Assembly: GCF_036226405.1 (NCBI RefSeq)
Contig: NZ_CP108464.1
Location: 7,502,001-7,566,000, forward strand
Origin: Streptomyces sp. NBC_01260
GTDB lineage: Bacteria; Actinomycetota; Actinomycetes; Streptomycetales; Streptomycetaceae
Length of the DNA: 64,000 nucleotides
Direction of reading: 5' to 3'
The translations under genes were made by a program, and so were the position numbers. Each line of letters begins with the position of its first letter. Within the stretch, counting starts at the first letter, position 1. The notes beneath the pieces are model-generated. The model saw only the letters and a program-made list of their open reading frames with translations, was not told the origin of the DNA and made no database searches. Of this stretch, positions 56,525 through 64,000 are shown piece after piece.

Positions 56525-59188
56525 TCACGCGACCGCCTGGCCCCAGGCGGCCTCCAGTCGCGCCGCCTGCCGCACCAGCTGCGTGGACCCGCCGCGCGCG
56601 GCGGCTGCGCCGAGGCCGGCTATCGGCCCGGCCTTTTGCGGACCACCGCGCTCCGCGCACTCCGCGGCCACCGCGAGCAGGTCGCTCAGTCCCCGGGGAG
56701 CCCGCTCGTGGGACAGCAGCGCGGGCAGCACCGGGACCAGAACGGAGAGCACGGTCCGGTACGCGCCGGTGGCGGCGGCGGTAGCCGCCGAGCTCGCCAG
56801 CCGTCCGGGTTTCACCAGGCCCCGGCCGATGAGCACGGTCAGCTCTCTGCCGAGGAGCGCCGCATCCAGCCGGCCCCGGGCGGCGAGGATCAGCAGGGCG
56901 TCCACCGCCGACAGCCGGTCCTCCGGATAGCGGGCGCCGAGCCCGTACCCCAGCGCGAGATGTATGGCGCCGGCAGCGGGCCCTTCGGTCTCGACGAGAG
57001 CCGGCAGGGGCCACGCACCCCCGCGCTCGTCCTCGACGCACGTGGTGACGGAAGGCAGCAGCCACGCCGCCAGCGTCTCGCTGTCCTCCGGCAGTGCGGC
57101 CATCCAATGCGGCGCGCTGTGGCCCCAGTGGTAACAGCGCTGCTGTCCGGGGGCGTGCGGGCGGCCGAGCCAGTGGAAGGCGCGGGGGAACTCCCGCTGG
57201 ATGACCGGGCGTTCCTCGGTGGCCAGCAGGATACGCCGCGCTCCCGCCGCCGACCGCTGGAACCAGCCCCGGGCCACGGGTACTTCGGCCTCCACATGGT
57301 TGCGCAGGACCGGCGCCAACGGTTCGTCCGCCCGGATCCAGGCGGCCAGCCGGTCGCCCTCCACGGTGCCGAGTCCGGCGGCCTGTGCGGCGGCCTCGTG
57401 GCCGCCGCCGCGCCGGACGCGCAGCAGGGCCTGCGCGAAGTCGCAGGACTCCGGTTCGAGCCCCAGCTCCTGATAGCGGCGCAGCCGGCCGACCAGCTCC
57501 ACCGGGTCCAGGGACCCGGTGTGCCAGGTGGGCGTCGCCAGCAGGAAGGGCAGCTTCCCGGTCCGGATCGCGGCAGCGGCCTCCCACAGCCGCGCGTACA
57601 TCACGCCGTTGACGGCGGCGTGGAAGCAGGCGTCCGTCCGCGTCCGTCCGGCCCGGCCGTCCGCGACGGCCCGCGCCGAGACCCGTCCGAGCAGCGACGC
57701 CGCGACGAGTTGCAGACCGTCGTGGTTCCTGGCGAACCGCCGGTCGGTCTCGTCCTGCTCACCGGACCCGGCCCACCACTGCCCGGCGAGCGCCGGACGC
57801 AGGGCGTCGGCCAGGGCCGTCCGGCCTGTGTGGGCGCACCGGATCAGTCCGTCCAGAGCCCGCTCGAAGTGGGTGACCTCCCACGACCCGGACCGCACCA
57901 GTGCCACCACATCCTCGACGAGCTCGGCCGTGTTCTGCGGGGCCGGGGCGAGACGCCGTGGGACGGGGGCCTGCGGCAGGATCTCCTCGTAGGCGTCGTC
58001 GGCCGGCTTCGCGTCGAGCAGATCACCGAACACCACGAGGGCCGCTGAGTAGTGCACCGGCCCCAACTGTGAAGCCATGTCCGCCAGCTCCTGGTGAACG
58101 GCGGACGGGGCCGAGGGGAGGTGGCGGGCGGTGAGCTTGAGTGCGCGCTCCTGGATACCGATGTCCGGGTGTCCGAACGCCTCGCCGACCACGGGCAGCA
58201 GTTGCCCGGCCGCCGACGGGTCCCGGCGCAGCACCTTTCCCAGCAGCGCCAGTTGGGAACGGACCAGCTTCTTCTCCGTACGGAAGAGCACCGGACCCGA
58301 GACGTCGGCCAGCTGAGCGACGGACAGCCTGTCGAGGCCGTCCAGCCGGGCGAGCACCTCCTGCGCGTGTCCGGCCACGGGCGACGGGCCGTCCGCGGCC
58401 ATGGCGATCCAGTCGGCGACCCGCTCGGCCTCCTCCTGAGCAGTGGGTTCGAGACCACGCAGCAGTTGCAGACAGAAGCGCAGGTCGGCGGGTTTCCCGC
58501 CGCGCAGCAGGCGGGTGGTGCAGCGGTCCAGGAGGAGGGCCCGGTCCAGCAGGCCTTCTGCGGCGAGGGCGGTCAGCGCGGACGGCCAGTGGCCGTCCGG
58601 GCCCGGATCACCGACCCAGGCCACCGGCCCGGGCAGCGTCGGCATGTCCAGGAGGTGCGGCGCCAGCACGTCGAGGTGCGGTTCGGCGCGCAGGACTTCG
58701 GTCAGTGGAGGGTGCGGCCGCTGCTGCCACCGCGCGTTGCTGATCCGCTCGACCCAAGCACGGACGATGCCGTCGGAGGCGGGCAGCGGGCAGTCCGCCA
58801 TCCGGACCAGTTCGAGGACGAGTCGGTACTCCGCCTCGGACTCGACGGAGCGGGCGGCCAGCCGGCGGGCGAGATCGGCGAGCCAGGCCGGATCGCGGTC
58901 GGCCAGCACTTCCAGCACCCACGGGTAGGGTGAACGCTCCCACTCACGCAGTTCCCGGGCGCCGATCCAGGTCGCGCAGCCCGCGGCCCCGGTGTGGCAG
59001 CCCGCGCCGGCCACCAGCACGGCCTTGTGGACCCTGGTGCGCTCGCGCCATTCCCGCTCCCGCACCTCCTTGCGTATCGTCTTCAACTCGGCCAGCGCCA
59101 GCCTGCGTTCGGCCCGGTCGAGCGGGGCGAGCAGGGCGGGGACGTCTCGATGGCGGCCTTCGCGCACCGCAGTGATCAGGTCCTTCAT
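56525..59188 (-). CDS. DUF6493 family protein
   Basis: Large protein of 887 residues, predicted mostly helical with HEAT-like repeats: HPDIGIQERALKLTARHLPS, VHQELADMASQLGPVHYSAA and DALLILAARGRLDAALLGRE. A C-terminal half with Trp-rich patches (FHWLGRPHAPGQQRCYHWGH) also matches the DUF6493 family. No catalytic motif or signal is visible. ATG 59188 overlaps the stop of the SWIM gene (ATGA), so the two are translationally coupled. Homologues are regularly paired with SWIM-finger genes in actinobacteria, sometimes near MoxR/VWA genes; none of these is adjacent here. Function unknown. Confidence 0.85.
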   Translation of the reverse strand: MKDLITAVREGRHRDVPALLAPLDRAERRLALAELKTIRKEVREREWRERTRVHKAVLVAGAGCHTGAAGCATWIGARELREWERSPYPWVLEVLADRDPAWLADLARRLAARSVESEAEYRLVLELVRMADCPLPASDGIVRAWVERISNARWQQRPHPPLTEVLRAEPHLDVLAPHLLDMPTLPGPVAWVGDPGPDGHWPSALTALAAEGLLDRALLLDRCTTRLLRGGKPADLRFCLQLLRGLEPTAQEEAERVADWIAMAADGPSPVAGHAQEVLARLDGLDRLSVAQLADVSGPVLFRTEKKLVRSQLALLGKVLRRDPSAAGQLLPVVGEAFGHPDIGIQERALKLTARHLPSAPSAVHQELADMASQLGPVHYSAALVVFGDLLDAKPADDAYEEILPQAPVPRRLAPAPQNTAELVEDVVALVRSGSWEVTHFERALDGLIRCAHTGRTALADALRPALAGQWWAGSGEQDETDRRFARNHDGLQLVAASLLGRVSARAVADGRAGRTRTDACFHAAVNGVMYARLWEAAAAIRTGKLPFLLATPTWHTGSLDPVELVGRLRRYQELGLEPESCDFAQALLRVRRGGGHEAAAQAAGLGTVEGDRLAAWIRADEPLAPVLRNHVEAEVPVARGWFQRSAAGARRILLATEERPVIQREFPRAFHWLGRPHAPGQQRCYHWGHSAPHWMAALPEDSETLAAWLLPSVTTCVEDERGGAWPLPALVETEGPAAGAIHLALGYGLGARYPEDRLSAVDALLILAARGRLDAALLGRELTVLIGRGLVKPGRLASSAATAAATGAYRTVLSVLVPVLPALLSHERAPRGLSDLLAVAAECAERGGPQKAGPIAGLGAAAARGGSTQLVRQAARLEAAWGQAVA

Positions 59189-60558
59189 CGCGCACCTGCG
59201 GTGACCGTCGCGCCCTGTCGGGTCATCCGGACCGCCAGCGCGTGTTTGCACGGGCCGCGTCGGCCCCGGTAGTCGGCCCGCCACTGGCAGGTGCAGCTCA
59301 GGGCCCCGGCCCTCTCGCGTACCTGGTAGCTGTGATCGCCCGAGGCCACGGCCGCCAGGTCGCCGTCCAGGACGACCGAGCCGCACTCGGCGAGCTGCCG
59401 CGCGGCGACCAGCCGCGGGTTGTGCCGTTCGGCCCGGTCCGCGTCGTACGGCAGCTCGCGATGGAAGTAGGCCGCGTCCGCGAGGTCGTAGCCCACGCGT
59501 CCCGCCGTTCCCAGCCGGACGAGCGCCGCCCGCACGCGTTCCACCGGCAGGCCCGACTGCTCGGCCAGGTCGGCCGGCTCGATCCGGGGCTCCCAGGCCA
59601 GCAGCACGGAGATCAGCTCGGCGTCGGCCGCGGCGTCATCGGTGACGAGCGCCTCCAGCACACCGCCCTCGCCCGAGAAGCCGCGGGAGGCCTCGGGCGA
59701 CAGCGTCAGGGTGAGCCGCATTCCCGGAAGCACCACCTCCCAGGCACTGGCAGTGTCGGCGCCGTCGGCCACCGGGCCGTACACCCGCAGTGCCGTCGCG
59801 TGCCGAAGGACGCGCTGAAGCGAGACCAGCCGCTGCGGCCCCGGCAGACAGACGGCCCCCGCCGTCGGCCTCGTCGTCGGCCGCAGGGTCTTTCCGGCGG
59901 GAAGCACCCACTGAGCGCCTCGCGATGCGCTGCCGGAGGAGCGGGGCAGTGACCGCAGGAACCGGACGGCCTCGGCCGCCGGGAGCTCGGCCCGCAGATC
60001 GAAGGCGGCGGAGGCCACCTGCGCCTCGGCGAAGCCCCGCAGCCACCGGTCCGGCAGCGGAACCTTCTTCTCCACGACGGGACCGTCCAGCGTGGTCACC
60101 GCCATCTCCTGCGGCCCCACCCGAAGATGCAGCGGGTCGTCGCCCGCTATCCGCGAAAGTGCCTCACGCAGCGAATTGTTCACATCGACATTGGTCGTGC
60201 CGTGCCCGGTCTCCGCCCCGTCCAGACCCTCCCGCAGTACGTCCAGGCGGGCGTACACACCGCAGCAGCCGGAGAACGACTCGAAGCGCAGCCTGTCGCC
60301 GTTTCCCGTCACCACCGGGTCGAGCGAGGACAGCAGCGTCCGCTGGTAGTAGCGCGCGGCCGCCACGTCCGCCACCGCGAGCAGTCCGCGGGCCGCGATC
60401 CGGGGCGAGGTGAGAAAGCCTTCGAAGAACCGGGGATGGGGCTCGGCGCCCCGCGGCGTGAGACCGCCCGCCGTCTCCAGGCCGAGCAACTGCCCGGCCT
60501 GCGAGGACTTCAGAACGGACGGACGTGAGTAGGCCAGCGCCTGTACGGATCGGGTCAT
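59185..60558 (-). CDS. SWIM zinc-finger family protein
   Basis: Protein of 457 residues ending in a SWIM finger: GALSCTCQWRADYRGRRGPC followed by K-H, the Cys-x-Cys...Cys-x-His pattern that binds zinc and usually nucleic acid or protein. The N-terminal part includes GLETAGGLTPRGAEPHPRFF and a segment SGCCGVYARLDVLREGLDGA found in actinobacterial SWIM proteins. A central winged-helix-like region (IEPADLAEQSGLPVERVRAA) is also visible. ATG 60558 sits 7 nt after TAGCGT, so the transcript is probably leaderless. It is the first gene of a two-gene operon with DUF6493. Confidence 0.88.
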   Translation of the reverse strand: MTRSVQALAYSRPSVLKSSQAGQLLGLETAGGLTPRGAEPHPRFFEGFLTSPRIAARGLLAVADVAAARYYQRTLLSSLDPVVTGNGDRLRFESFSGCCGVYARLDVLREGLDGAETGHGTTNVDVNNSLREALSRIAGDDPLHLRVGPQEMAVTTLDGPVVEKKVPLPDRWLRGFAEAQVASAAFDLRAELPAAEAVRFLRSLPRSSGSASRGAQWVLPAGKTLRPTTRPTAGAVCLPGPQRLVSLQRVLRHATALRVYGPVADGADTASAWEVVLPGMRLTLTLSPEASRGFSGEGGVLEALVTDDAAADAELISVLLAWEPRIEPADLAEQSGLPVERVRAALVRLGTAGRVGYDLADAAYFHRELPYDADRAERHNPRLVAARQLAECGSVVLDGDLAAVASGDHSYQVRERAGALSCTCQWRADYRGRRGPCKHALAVRMTRQGATVTAGAR

Positions 60559-60565
60559 GAAGAAA

Positions 60566-60571
60566 ACGCTA
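60566..60571 (-). promoter_or_regulatory. -10 box of the SWIM/DUF6493 operon
   Basis: TAGCGT on the minus strand, 7 nt before ATG 60558. Confidence 0.5.
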
Positions 60572-60680
60572 GAACCCACCACTGACAATCGGCCCGGGGA
60601 GCGGTCGGCAGTACGGGGGTGCGGAACTCCCGCTCCGCCCCGCCGTCCGCCCCTCCCCGGAGCCGTTCAGACCCTTCCGG

Positions 60681-62261
60681 TCACTGCCCCACTCGCCCCG
60701 GTTGCAGCACCTTGCTGAACAGGACGGAGCCGCCCTGCGCCCGCAGCCGGACGGTCAGTTCGCCGCTGTCCCCGTCGATGTCCACCTCACCGAAGAGGGC
60801 AGGCGACTCCATCGGCGACACATTCGCTCGATCAGGCGCCTGGACGAACACTTGATCGGGTCCGAATGTTCCGTCGAGTGGGTTGGCGGGAAACTGGCCA
60901 GCGGCCAGTGGGCCCGTGACGAACTCCCAGAACGGTGCGAAATCCTGGAACGCCGCCCGCTCGGGGGCATAGTGCTGGGCCGATGTGTAGTGCACATCGG
61001 CCGTCAGCCAGACCGTGCCGGTGATCCGGTGGTGCTTGATGTACCGCAGCAGTTCGGCGATCTGCAGTTCGCGGCCGAGAGGTGTGCCGGGATCGCCCTG
61101 CGCCACCGCCTCGAAGTCCGTCGCACCGTCCGCCACGACCAGGCCGAGCGGCATGTCCGCGGCGATCACCTTCCACACGGCCCGGGACCGGGAGAGTTCG
61201 CGCTCAAGCCAGGCCAACTGCTCGGAGCCGAGGATTCCGGTGGTGTCGTCGGGCTGCCGGCCGGGGGAGTTGGCGTTGCGGAACGACCGCATGTCCAGGA
61301 CGAAGACATCGAGCAGTGGACCGTGCCGCACCACCCGGTGCACCCTTTCGGTGCCCGACGGCCGGTGCGCGGTGGACACCGGGAAGTACTCGCGGAAGGC
61401 GCGCATCGAGCGGGCGGCGAGCACGTCCACGTTCTTCTCGGTGTACCGGTCGTCGTCGAGGATCTGCCCGGGGTACCAGTTGTTGCGCACCTCGTGGTCG
61501 TCCCACTGGATGATGGAGGGCACCTGCGCGTTGAACTCCCGGAGGTTGTCGTCCAGGAGGTTGTAGCGGAAGTTGCCCCGGTACTCGGCCAGGCTCTCGG
61601 CGACTTTCGCCTTCTCCTCGGTGGTGATGTTGTGCCAGACACGGCCGTCGGGCAGCGGCACACGGGGCTCGATCACCCCGTCCGCGTAGATGTTGTCGCC
61701 GCTGCAGAGGAAGAAGTCCGGGTCGAGGCGGCGCATTTCGTCGTACACCCGGTATCCGCCGATGTCCGGGTTGATGCCCCAGCCCTGTCCCGCGATATCC
61801 CCGGACCACAGGAAACGCACACTGTCCCGGCGTCGCGCCGGCGCGGTGCGGAAGGTCCCGTACACCGGCTCACCGGTGCGGCGGGGGTCGTCCGGGGCGG
61901 CGAGCGTCACCCGGTAGTGCACCTGCTCGCCCGGCGGCAGACCGTACAGCGGTGTCGTCCCGGTGAAGTCCGTACCGGGACCGAGCAGGGGACCGTGCCA
62001 CCTGCGTGGACGCCGGAACGACTCTGTCGCCGAAGTCTCCACCACCATCCGGGCCGGACGGTCGGACCGCACCCACACGAGCGCGGAGGATGCCGTGACA
62101 TCGCCCACCTGCACACCCCAGGCCGCATCCGGCCGGCCCGACCGCGCGAAGGCGGGGGCAGCCGCACCCACCACGGGAAGGGTGAACGCGGCCGAGGCGG
62201 CGAGTGAACCGCGCAGCAGAGCACGGCGGTCGGGGGACGGAACACGCGGACGGTACGGCAT
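60681..62261 (-). CDS. phoD: alkaline phosphatase D, Tat-exported
   Basis: PhoD-type phosphodiesterase/alkaline phosphatase of 526 residues. Twin-arginine signal DRRALLRGSLAASAAFTLPV (Arg12-Arg13), an N-terminal beta domain, then the metallophosphatase core: FLWSGDIAGQGW, DFFLCSGDNIYADG, IIQWDDHEVRNNWYPGQIL and TADVHYTSAQHY carry the Fe/Ca ligands. It would release phosphate from teichoic acid or other phosphodiesters outside the cell and is typically under PhoP control; no PHO box was searched for in detail. ATG 62261 is preferred over the longer frame because it gives a proper Tat leader. Confidence 0.92.
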   Translation of the reverse strand: MPYRPRVPSPDRRALLRGSLAASAAFTLPVVGAAAPAFARSGRPDAAWGVQVGDVTASSALVWVRSDRPARMVVETSATESFRRPRRWHGPLLGPGTDFTGTTPLYGLPPGEQVHYRVTLAAPDDPRRTGEPVYGTFRTAPARRRDSVRFLWSGDIAGQGWGINPDIGGYRVYDEMRRLDPDFFLCSGDNIYADGVIEPRVPLPDGRVWHNITTEEKAKVAESLAEYRGNFRYNLLDDNLREFNAQVPSIIQWDDHEVRNNWYPGQILDDDRYTEKNVDVLAARSMRAFREYFPVSTAHRPSGTERVHRVVRHGPLLDVFVLDMRSFRNANSPGRQPDDTTGILGSEQLAWLERELSRSRAVWKVIAADMPLGLVVADGATDFEAVAQGDPGTPLGRELQIAELLRYIKHHRITGTVWLTADVHYTSAQHYAPERAAFQDFAPFWEFVTGPLAAGQFPANPLDGTFGPDQVFVQAPDRANVSPMESPALFGEVDIDGDSGELTVRLRAQGGSVLFSKVLQPGRVGQ

Positions 62262-62387
62262 CGAAGCGCCTCCGGGGCAGCGGGTGGGGCGAACGGTCTG
62301 CTGATCGACCGGGCCACCCTCGCGTCCGACGGAGGCGGGCACACCAACGCGAGGTGAATACCCGGTCTCCTGCGCCATCGAAGCCGC

Positions 62388-63845
62388 TCAGCGAAGGCCC
62401 CGCTGGGCCTCGGCCAGCAGACGCACACCACGTGCGATGTCCACCGGCGCCAGTTGCGCGTATCCCAGCACCAGGCTCACACAACGGTCCGCGGGACGCA
62501 CGGTTCCGCAGTCGCTCAGCAGCCGCAGTGCGATACCGGCACCGGCGGCGCGGGCGGCGAAACCGGTCTCGGGACCGTACCGTTCGGGCAGCCGGGCGAT
62601 GATGTGAAGTCCTGCGGCGATGCCGCTGACCTCGGTGCCGGGGAAGTGCTCGGCCAGCGCCGCGGTCAGGGTGTCGCGGCGTTCCCGGTAGGCGCGCTGG
62701 CAGCGCCGCAGCTGACGGTCATAGCCTCCCCGGGCGATGAAATCGGCGAGTACCGCCTGGTCGACAGCGGGATTGCCGAGATCCATCGTGCGCTTGCGGG
62801 CGACGATCTCGTCCGTCATGGACGCCGGCGCCAGCAGCCATCCCAGCCGCAGACCGGGTGCCAGCGACTTGCTCACCGACCCGGTGTACGCGACGTGCTC
62901 CGGATCCAGGCCCTGCAGGGCGCCGACGGGCGCCCGGTCGTAGCGGAAGTCACCGTCGTAGTCGTCCTCCACGATCACCCCGTCGACGCTCCTCGCCCAG
63001 TCCAGGAGCAGACTGCGGCGAGCGGCGGAGTACGCGATTCCGGTGGGGTACTGATGGGCCGGGGTGGTCATCACGGCACGGACCCCGGAGCGCACGAGCG
63101 GCTCGGCGGCCAGGCCTTCGTCATCGAGCGGCAGCCGGGACGTGGCGAGCCCCGTCGAGGCGAAGAGGGAGGCGTGTTCGGGGCTCCCGGGATCCTCGAC
63201 ACCGACCGTGCGCATCCCGCGTCCGTGCAGCACGAAGCCGAGCAGGGTGGTGGCCTGCGCCACGCCCGAACAGACCAGCAGGCGCTCCGGATCGGCCACC
63301 ACCCCGCGACGCCTCGTCAGCAGGGCCGCGAGGGCGACCCGCAGCTCGGGCAGTCCCCGCGGATCGGGATAGCCCAGCGCGCTGTGCGGCAGCCTGCCGA
63401 GCACCGAACGGTGAGTGGCGGCCCAGGCGCTGCGCGGAAAGAGCGAGAGATCCGGAGTACCTGGCCGGAAGTCGACGAGCGTGCCGGGGGCGCGCGGGGC
63501 GAGATCGCGCGCCCGGTCCGCCGCTGCCCGCACCGATCCGCTCACCCACGTTCCCGCCCCGCGCCCGCTGTGCAGATAGCTCTCGGCGGTCAGCTGCTCG
63601 TACGCCTCGGTGACCAGACCGCGTGAGACACCGAGATCGGTGGCGAGTTCACGACTGGACGGAAGCCGTGTCCCCGGCGTCAGCCGGCCGGAGCGGACCG
63701 CTTCGCGCAATGCCGACTGGAGGGCGCGACCGCGCCCGCGGGTTGGAGCGGACGCTGCCGGAAGCAGCAGTTCCCAGGCGGCGGAGACCGATTCCCGGTC
63801 GCTGCCACCGCCGGCCGAACCTGGATTGGTCCCCGAAGATGTCAT
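62388..63845 (-). CDS. MocR/GntR-type regulator with aminotransferase domain
   Basis: PdxR/MocR-type regulator of 485 residues: an N-terminal winged helix (LREAVRSGRLTPGTRLPSSR, ELATDLGVSRGLVTEAYEQL) and a class I aminotransferase fold with the PLP region VAYTGSVSKSLAPGLRLGWL. Such proteins bind PLP and often control a divergent gene for vitamin B6 or amino-acid handling. The divergent neighbour at 63893 is a DMT transporter (47-nt gap) with the direct repeats TGGACC and CGGACC between them, the usual kind of MocR site. Confidence 0.92.
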   Translation of the reverse strand: MTSSGTNPGSAGGGSDRESVSAAWELLLPAASAPTRGRGRALQSALREAVRSGRLTPGTRLPSSRELATDLGVSRGLVTEAYEQLTAESYLHSGRGAGTWVSGSVRAAADRARDLAPRAPGTLVDFRPGTPDLSLFPRSAWAATHRSVLGRLPHSALGYPDPRGLPELRVALAALLTRRRGVVADPERLLVCSGVAQATTLLGFVLHGRGMRTVGVEDPGSPEHASLFASTGLATSRLPLDDEGLAAEPLVRSGVRAVMTTPAHQYPTGIAYSAARRSLLLDWARSVDGVIVEDDYDGDFRYDRAPVGALQGLDPEHVAYTGSVSKSLAPGLRLGWLLAPASMTDEIVARKRTMDLGNPAVDQAVLADFIARGGYDRQLRRCQRAYRERRDTLTAALAEHFPGTEVSGIAAGLHIIARLPERYGPETGFAARAAGAGIALRLLSDCGTVRPADRCVSLVLGYAQLAPVDIARGVRLLAEAQRGLR

Positions 63846-63879
63846 GGAAGTGGACCTTAAACCGGACCGCCGGGCTGCC

Positions 63880-63885
63880 TAGCGT
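63880..63885 (+). promoter_or_regulatory. -10 box of the divergent DMT gene
   Basis: TAGCGT 7 nt before ATG 63893. The direct repeats TGGACC (63851-63856) and CGGACC (63863-63868), 12 bp apart, lie just upstream and are candidate MocR binding sites. Confidence 0.5.
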
Positions 63886-63892
63886 CGGTGCC

Positions 63893-64000
63893 ATGAACCT
63901 GACTTACCTGCGCGGGGCCCTTCTCGCCACCATCGCCTGCATCCTCGTGGGTGCCTCCTTCACCGCCAACAGCGTCCTGGGCGACTACCCCTACGCGGGT
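63893..64000 (+). CDS. EamA-family (DMT) transporter, 3' end beyond the window
   Basis: First 36 codons of a DMT transporter: NLTYLRGALLATIACILVGA then SFTANSVLGDYPYAG, the first helix and the loop with conserved Pro-Tyr that precede helix 2 in EamA proteins. ATG 63893 lies 7 nt after TAGCGT. It is divergent from the MocR-type regulator, which probably controls it. The gene runs out of the window. Confidence 0.75.
   Translation, partial: MNLTYLRGALLATIACILVGASFTANSVLGDYPYAG

Noticed and set aside
1..64000. tRNA, rRNA and CRISPR arrays
   Set aside because: No complete cloverleaf, rRNA-like stretch or regularly spaced repeat of CRISPR type was seen by eye; a covariance search would be needed to exclude a short RNA gene.

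Overview
The window is a stretch of actinobacterial chromosome, almost certainly Streptomyces or a close streptomycete. Coding DNA is very GC-rich, with G or C in most third codon positions. GTG and TTG starts are common, many starts appear leaderless (a TAnnnT box 6-7 nt before the start codon), and terminators are strong GC hairpins without T-tracts. The gene content also fits: a divergent third EF-Tu (tuf3 type), an extra apolipoprotein N-acyltransferase, a HipA-like/DUF3037 pair, SWIM/DUF6493 genes and many TetR, Lrp, XRE and MocR regulators. From memory, S. coelicolor carries tuf3, an lnt and a ung paralogue close together. No rRNA, tRNA, CRISPR array or recognisable antibiotic cluster was seen.

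Region 1 (1-6.7 kb) is a decayed accessory patch. It holds an ISAzo13-type transposase running off the left edge, a zinc-finger protein and small hypotheticals, and a complete IS630-type element (3485-4639) with 23-bp imperfect ends and flanking TA. These are followed by a run of broken genes: an amino-acid permease remnant, a 5'-truncated endo-beta-N-acetylglucosaminidase H, a frameshifted YozG-like repressor coupled to a degraded DUF2975 membrane protein, and the C-terminus of a tyrosine integrase. This looks like the scar of repeated insertion and deletion.

Region 2 (6.7-24.8 kb) is mostly intact core-like sequence: HipA-like kinase/DUF3037, two short-chain dehydrogenases behind a good promoter and palindromic operator, a peptide-type ABC binding lipoprotein, ung, a TetR/flavin monooxygenase pair with two operator copies, a Gfo/Idh oxidoreductase, lnt, a universal stress protein and a flavin reductase. 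A 52-codon peptide gene with a 15-bp-stem terminator and a TetR gene with a perfect 18-bp palindrome follow. Next to the palindrome is an internally deleted hydrolase fused to an intact one.

Region 3 (24.8-33.4 kb) holds an excalibur-domain remnant, a hypothetical zinc-ribbon protein, a GNAT acetyltransferase, an MFS transporter, and a two-component pair (CHASE3-like histidine kinase and Rcp1-like receiver) whose receiver ORF is open in frame with an upstream HTH segment. uppP and a TVP38-type membrane protein close the region.

Region 4 (33.4-46 kb) centres on tuf3, preceded by an alanine-rich 47-codon ORF whose stop codon lies in a hairpin (possible attenuation leader). It is followed by a spermidine-synthase-like protein, an MFS exporter, a DedA protein, two left-handed beta-helix proteins, a DMT exporter with a divergent XRE-cupin regulator, a YbaK-like protein, an AAC(3)-type acetyltransferase, a CoA-binding protein and a YigZ/IMPACT protein.

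Region 5 (46-64 kb) has the sbcDC nuclease operon, an Lrp regulator/rhodanese pair, a DUF885 peptidase, a second Lrp divergent from a Cys/Met-type PLP lyase, a membrane-ACT-GNAT fusion, a leaderless SWIM/DUF6493 operon, a Tat-exported PhoD phosphatase, and a MocR regulator divergent from a DMT transporter that runs off the right edge.
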